Shown here: piece after piece, positions 61,252 through 64,000 of the stretch
Position numbering within the stretch: the first letter of the stretch is position 1
Layout: every line of letters starts with the position of its first letter
Source of the DNA: CALECP01 sp964389925
GTDB lineage: Bacteria > Chloroflexota > Anaerolineae > Promineifilales > Promineifilaceae
NCBI GenBank assembly: GCA_964389925.1
Contig: CAYMGE010000004.1
Coordinates: 55,788-119,787 of the forward strand
Length of the DNA stretch: 64,000 bases
Direction of reading: 5' to 3'
The notes under the pieces: generated by a model
Databases searched by the model: none
What the model was told of the DNA's origin: nothing
Seen by the model: the letters and a program-made list of their open reading frames with translations, nothing else
Program-made: the position numbers and the translations under genes

Positions 61252-62829
61252 ATGTTTGATCTAATTATCAAGTCAGGCGATGTAATTGATGGGACAAAAC
61301 GGGTGCGTTTTCGCGCTGATGTGGGGGTCGTTGGGGATCGGATTGTGGAGATCAGCGCGATTGATGCCGCGTTGGGGCGGCGCGTGATCGATGCAACAGG
61401 CAAAATCGTCTCCCCTGGTTTTATTGACGTGCATACTCATGCAGACGGGTGGCTGCTCAAAACGCCCAACTTTGTCTCAAAAACGACGCAAGGATTCACC
61501 ACTGAAATCATCATGGCAGACGGTATTTCGTATGCGCCTGTCAACAAGCATACCGTGCATGAGTGGCTCTACTACATGCGAACGATCAACGGGCTGCAAT
61601 TTGCGGATTACGAAGGGTGGGAAAGCGTTGGCGATTTTCTAAACCTGCTGGATCATCGTTCGGCACAAAACGTGGCGACACATGTGCCGTATGCCAATGT
61701 GAGGACATTGGCGTGTGGGTTTGGGCGACAGTCGCCTGATGATACGCAGATGGCGTTGATTTCGGCCGAAATCACCCAATCAATGGAAGCGGGAGCCGTT
61801 GGCCTCTCAACAGGTCTCGACTACATTGTGCAGTGTCATGCAGATTCGACCGAATTGACAGAGGCGTGCCGCGCCATCGCACCGTATCAAGGGCTTTATG
61901 TCACCCATATTCGCTATAAAAAGGGGATTCTCGCGGGTTTGCAAGAGGCGGTGATGATCGCCAAAAATGCGGGGGTTCCTCTGCATGTCTCCCATCTAAA
62001 AGGGGGCGCACAGGGACAGGCAAGCGTCGATGAACAACTCCTGCACTACATCGACACGGTAGCGTGTAACGAAGTCGATTTCAGCTTTGACGTGTATCCC
62101 TATCAGCCAACATCGACGATGTTACACTCACTTTTCCCGTATGAGATTTGGGATGCGGGGCCGTTTGGTGTGGCGCAACGTTTGCGTGACCCTGTTATGC
62201 AAACCCGTGCCGCTGCCAACTTGCGTGCGCTTGATCTCGCCAACACCTTTATCGCATGGCTGCCCAGCAAAGCCAATAGCCGCTATCAGGGGCAGTCTCT
62301 GCAAGCATATTGTGAAGCGATCAATCTGCCTCCGATTGAGGCGTTTGTCAATTTGCTGATTGAAGAAAATCTCGCCGTCCTGCTCGTCTTTCGTTTGGGC
62401 GATGATGCGCTCATCAACCCTTATCTTACCCATCCAAAATTTATGTTGGGATCAGACGGCATTTTTCAGACGGACGGGATTGTGCATCCACGCCAGTTTG
62501 GGTCGGCGACGCGGATTATCGGCCGATGTGTACGCGATCTCAATCTCTTCTCACTCGAAGAGGCGATCCACAAAATGACTGCATTCCCCGCCGCCCGTTT
62601 TGGTCTCAAACAGCGCGGTGTGCTTGCCACAGGCAACTTTGCCGACATCACTATTTTTGATCCTGAGACAGTGCAAGACAACGCCACCTATGATAACCCG
62701 CAGCAACTCAGCTTGGGCATTGATGCCGTTTTGGTCAACGGTACGCCGATTGTTGTTGCTGGTGTGCCTGTGAGCGAATTTGATGGGTTGCCGCCGGGGC
62801 GTGCGCTTCGGTTTAATGGTGCAGGTTAA
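61252..62829 (+). CDS. Amidohydrolase, N-acyl-D-amino-acid deacylase type
   Basis: 525 aa. Signatures: SPGFIDVHTHADGWL (HxH), GLSTGLDYI, YVTHIRYKK, HVSHLKGG, FDVYPYQP, LGSDG and FPAARFGL. Family hydrolyses N-acyl-D-amino acids or ring amides. Near a CoA-transferase and carbon-nitrogen hydrolase, it may open a hydantoin- or lactam-like ring, but this is inference. Two TCGGCCGA (61761, 62519). Confidence 0.85.
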   Translation: MFDLIIKSGDVIDGTKRVRFRADVGVVGDRIVEISAIDAALGRRVIDATGKIVSPGFIDVHTHADGWLLKTPNFVSKTTQGFTTEIIMADGISYAPVNKHTVHEWLYYMRTINGLQFADYEGWESVGDFLNLLDHRSAQNVATHVPYANVRTLACGFGRQSPDDTQMALISAEITQSMEAGAVGLSTGLDYIVQCHADSTELTEACRAIAPYQGLYVTHIRYKKGILAGLQEAVMIAKNAGVPLHVSHLKGGAQGQASVDEQLLHYIDTVACNEVDFSFDVYPYQPTSTMLHSLFPYEIWDAGPFGVAQRLRDPVMQTRAAANLRALDLANTFIAWLPSKANSRYQGQSLQAYCEAINLPPIEAFVNLLIEENLAVLLVFRLGDDALINPYLTHPKFMLGSDGIFQTDGIVHPRQFGSATRIIGRCVRDLNLFSLEEAIHKMTAFPAARFGLKQRGVLATGNFADITIFDPETVQDNATYDNPQQLSLGIDAVLVNGTPIVVAGVPVSEFDGLPPGRALRFNGAG

Positions 62830-63131
62830 AGGATCCGTTGTTTTTACAATTTCTGTGACTCTCACAAATCCCTACGCCTCCGCATCGCCTTTGGCTCTTT
62901 TGACCACCGTTGGATGTCGCGCACTCCCGCCCTTGCCGCTGGTCTCATCAGGAACGACTCTCTTACTCGTGTTCCCCCTGCTGGTAAACCCCAAGCGGCG
63001 TGGTTGCCCTTTCAAAGAGATGTAGACCTTCATCAAACGTGGTGTTCACCCACAATTAGATGTTCTACTACCCGAGAATGCATTCCCAAACTATTTAGGG
63101 TTTTCGCAAAATCACGAAGGCCTCACAATAA
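62830..63131. other. Intergenic with possible transposase C-terminal remnant
   Basis: In one frame FDHRWMSRTPALAAGLI resembles the end of IS1-like transposases (RTPAMAAGL). No complete ORF, so likely a decayed fragment. No other features. Confidence 0.35.
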
Positions 63132-63722
63132 ATGCCAACTGTTCAAGCCCCCACATTATCTTTTTCTTCAATCCCTACTATTTTTGGAGATTTTCAAATG
63201 TGCGTTTTTTCTCACATTGATGGTAAGGAGCATATTATTCTCACCTATGGTGAAATCACCCAATCGGATGAACTCTTGGTGCGAATTCACTCAGAATGCA
63301 TAACTAGCGAGGTCTTCGGTTCTTTAAAATGTGATTGCGCTGAACAACTTCAAAAAGCAATAAAATTAATCGCGGAAAACGGTTCGGGGATGATTCTCTA
63401 TTTGCGTCAAGAAGGTCGTGGAATTGGATTAGGAGAAAAATTGAAAGCATATAAATTGCAAGAAAAAGGATTTGATACAATACATGCAAACTTGATTTTA
63501 GGCCACCCTATTGATGCAAGAGAATATTCTATTGCCATAAGTATGTTGCAATACTTCGAAATTACTAGAGTTCGACTTCTAACAAATAATCCTAATAAAA
63601 TAAACGCGCTAGAAAAGGCTGGCATTCTAGTAAGGTCGCATCCTATGCCTACAGTCAAAAATCGATTTAATCAGGCATACCTCGCCATTAAGGCTTTGAA
63701 GATGGGGCATGAAACTATTTGA
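63132..63722 (+). CDS. ribA: GTP cyclohydrolase II
   Basis: 196 aa, stand-alone without a RibB domain. Zn site HSECITSEVFGSLKCDC, LRQEGRGIGLGEKLKAY, YSIAISMLQY and RLLTNNPNK. First step of riboflavin synthesis. The base composition is AT-rich compared with the catabolic cluster before it, the gene has no TCGGCCGA, and other rib genes are absent, so it may be acquired. The start at 63132 keeps the family segment IPTIFGDFQ. Confidence 0.9.
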   Translation: MPTVQAPTLSFSSIPTIFGDFQMCVFSHIDGKEHIILTYGEITQSDELLVRIHSECITSEVFGSLKCDCAEQLQKAIKLIAENGSGMILYLRQEGRGIGLGEKLKAYKLQEKGFDTIHANLILGHPIDAREYSIAISMLQYFEITRVRLLTNNPNKINALEKAGILVRSHPMPTVKNRFNQAYLAIKALKMGHETI

Positions 63723-64000
63723 GTGCATTTCAAATGAGCAAATCAACCAGCCAGAGGCAAGGAATGAAAAGCACAAAGACAGTCAGAAGAACGTTGGGTA
63801 AGGACACGGCATTGCTGCCGTGCCCTCCCCTAAGAACGAGCCGAGCGACTTTCACCGCAATTCGCTCAAGCCTCAAGAACGCCCAGAGGTAGGACACGGT
63901 TTCGCAACAGAAAAACCACGGGAGTGGACTTGTCGATGACAATTACGGGTCAGCGTATTTTTTTCAGGAGTTGGGCGTTTTGGGCTCACCTTGAGCAGTC
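63723..64000. other. Right end, nothing recognised
   Basis: About 280 bp. A 70-codon frame on the minus strand has no ribosome site and I do not recognise it. Confidence 0.4.

Noticed and set aside
63730..63942. 70-codon minus-strand frame at the right end
   Set aside because: No start signal and no recognised family.
1..64000. tRNA and rRNA genes
   Set aside because: I looked for T-loop and CCA-like patterns and found none I could support.
1..64000. CRISPR arrays
   Set aside because: The repeats found are tandem heptamers or inverted pairs, not spaced direct repeats with unique spacers.

Overview
The window looks like one chromosomal stretch of a moderate-GC bacterium, most likely a member of the Chloroflexota. 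This is an inference, not a search result. It rests on secreted proteins with a 'YLPII' segment followed by Pro/Thr-rich linkers, many IS remnants, Hut, PurD and PsuG housekeeping or catabolic genes, and no operon order typical of Proteobacteria or Firmicutes. A strong genome signature is the 8-bp palindrome TCGGCCGA. I counted at least 57 copies by eye where about one is expected by chance.

Region 1 (1-10.8 kb, all minus strand) is a plasmid- or ICE-like PRTRC cassette (ParB-related, ThiF-related). In transcription order it holds a 760-aa ParB with two Cys clusters, a small protein in the usual PRTRC-E place, an extra 287-aa protein, and PRTRC proteins C, F, B and A (A has a perfect JAMM motif), then a ThiF/E1-like protein. 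It is followed by an iteron-like array and further unknown genes running off the left edge. Two leaders in this region (before parB and before the 130-aa gene) share a 26-nt element and each carries an intrinsic-terminator hairpin.

Region 2 (10.8-18.5 kb) is an IS256-family element interrupted by a second intact IS, with reading frames and duplications that let the insertion be rebuilt exactly. Next to it is a cluster of secreted Excalibur, thermonuclease and phospholipase-D-like proteins, and a truncated serine recombinase.

Region 3 (18.5-36.7 kb) is mixed chromosomal DNA: NarL-type and receiver-only response regulators, purD, a dead IS110, a MITE-like palindrome, and an alpha/beta hydrolase with an HxlR regulator and two matching operators. 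It also has two AraC paralogues around an SDR, DoxX-like and pirin genes with TetR, lipoproteins, and an ISKra4-like element whose two flanks are different truncated genes.

Region 4 (36.8-47.4 kb) is a compact histidine-utilisation operon (hutU-hutH-P450-Rieske oxygenase-hutI-hutF) under a HutC-type GntR regulator, with a divergent MOCOS-like PLP enzyme. A P450 and a Rieske oxygenase inside a Hut operon are unusual and suggest a modified histidine as substrate. About 12 kb away lies a second catabolic cluster (56.8-62.8 kb): a DgcA/StcD-type N-demethylase-like flavoenzyme, a carbon-nitrogen hydrolase, a class III CoA-transferase and a D-aminoacylase-type amidohydrolase. Together these could demethylate and degrade N-methylated or betaine forms of histidine, but that is a hypothesis.

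Region 5 (47.6-56.5 kb) holds a YczE-like membrane protein, a membrane cytochrome-c-like protein that has lost its CXXCH motif, psuG, an AT-rich island without the palindrome (lipoprotein, membrane protein, Rpn-type nuclease), a frameshifted PfkB kinase, a YgjV-GNAT fusion and a DIP1984-type protein. The right end has an AT-richer, lone ribA.
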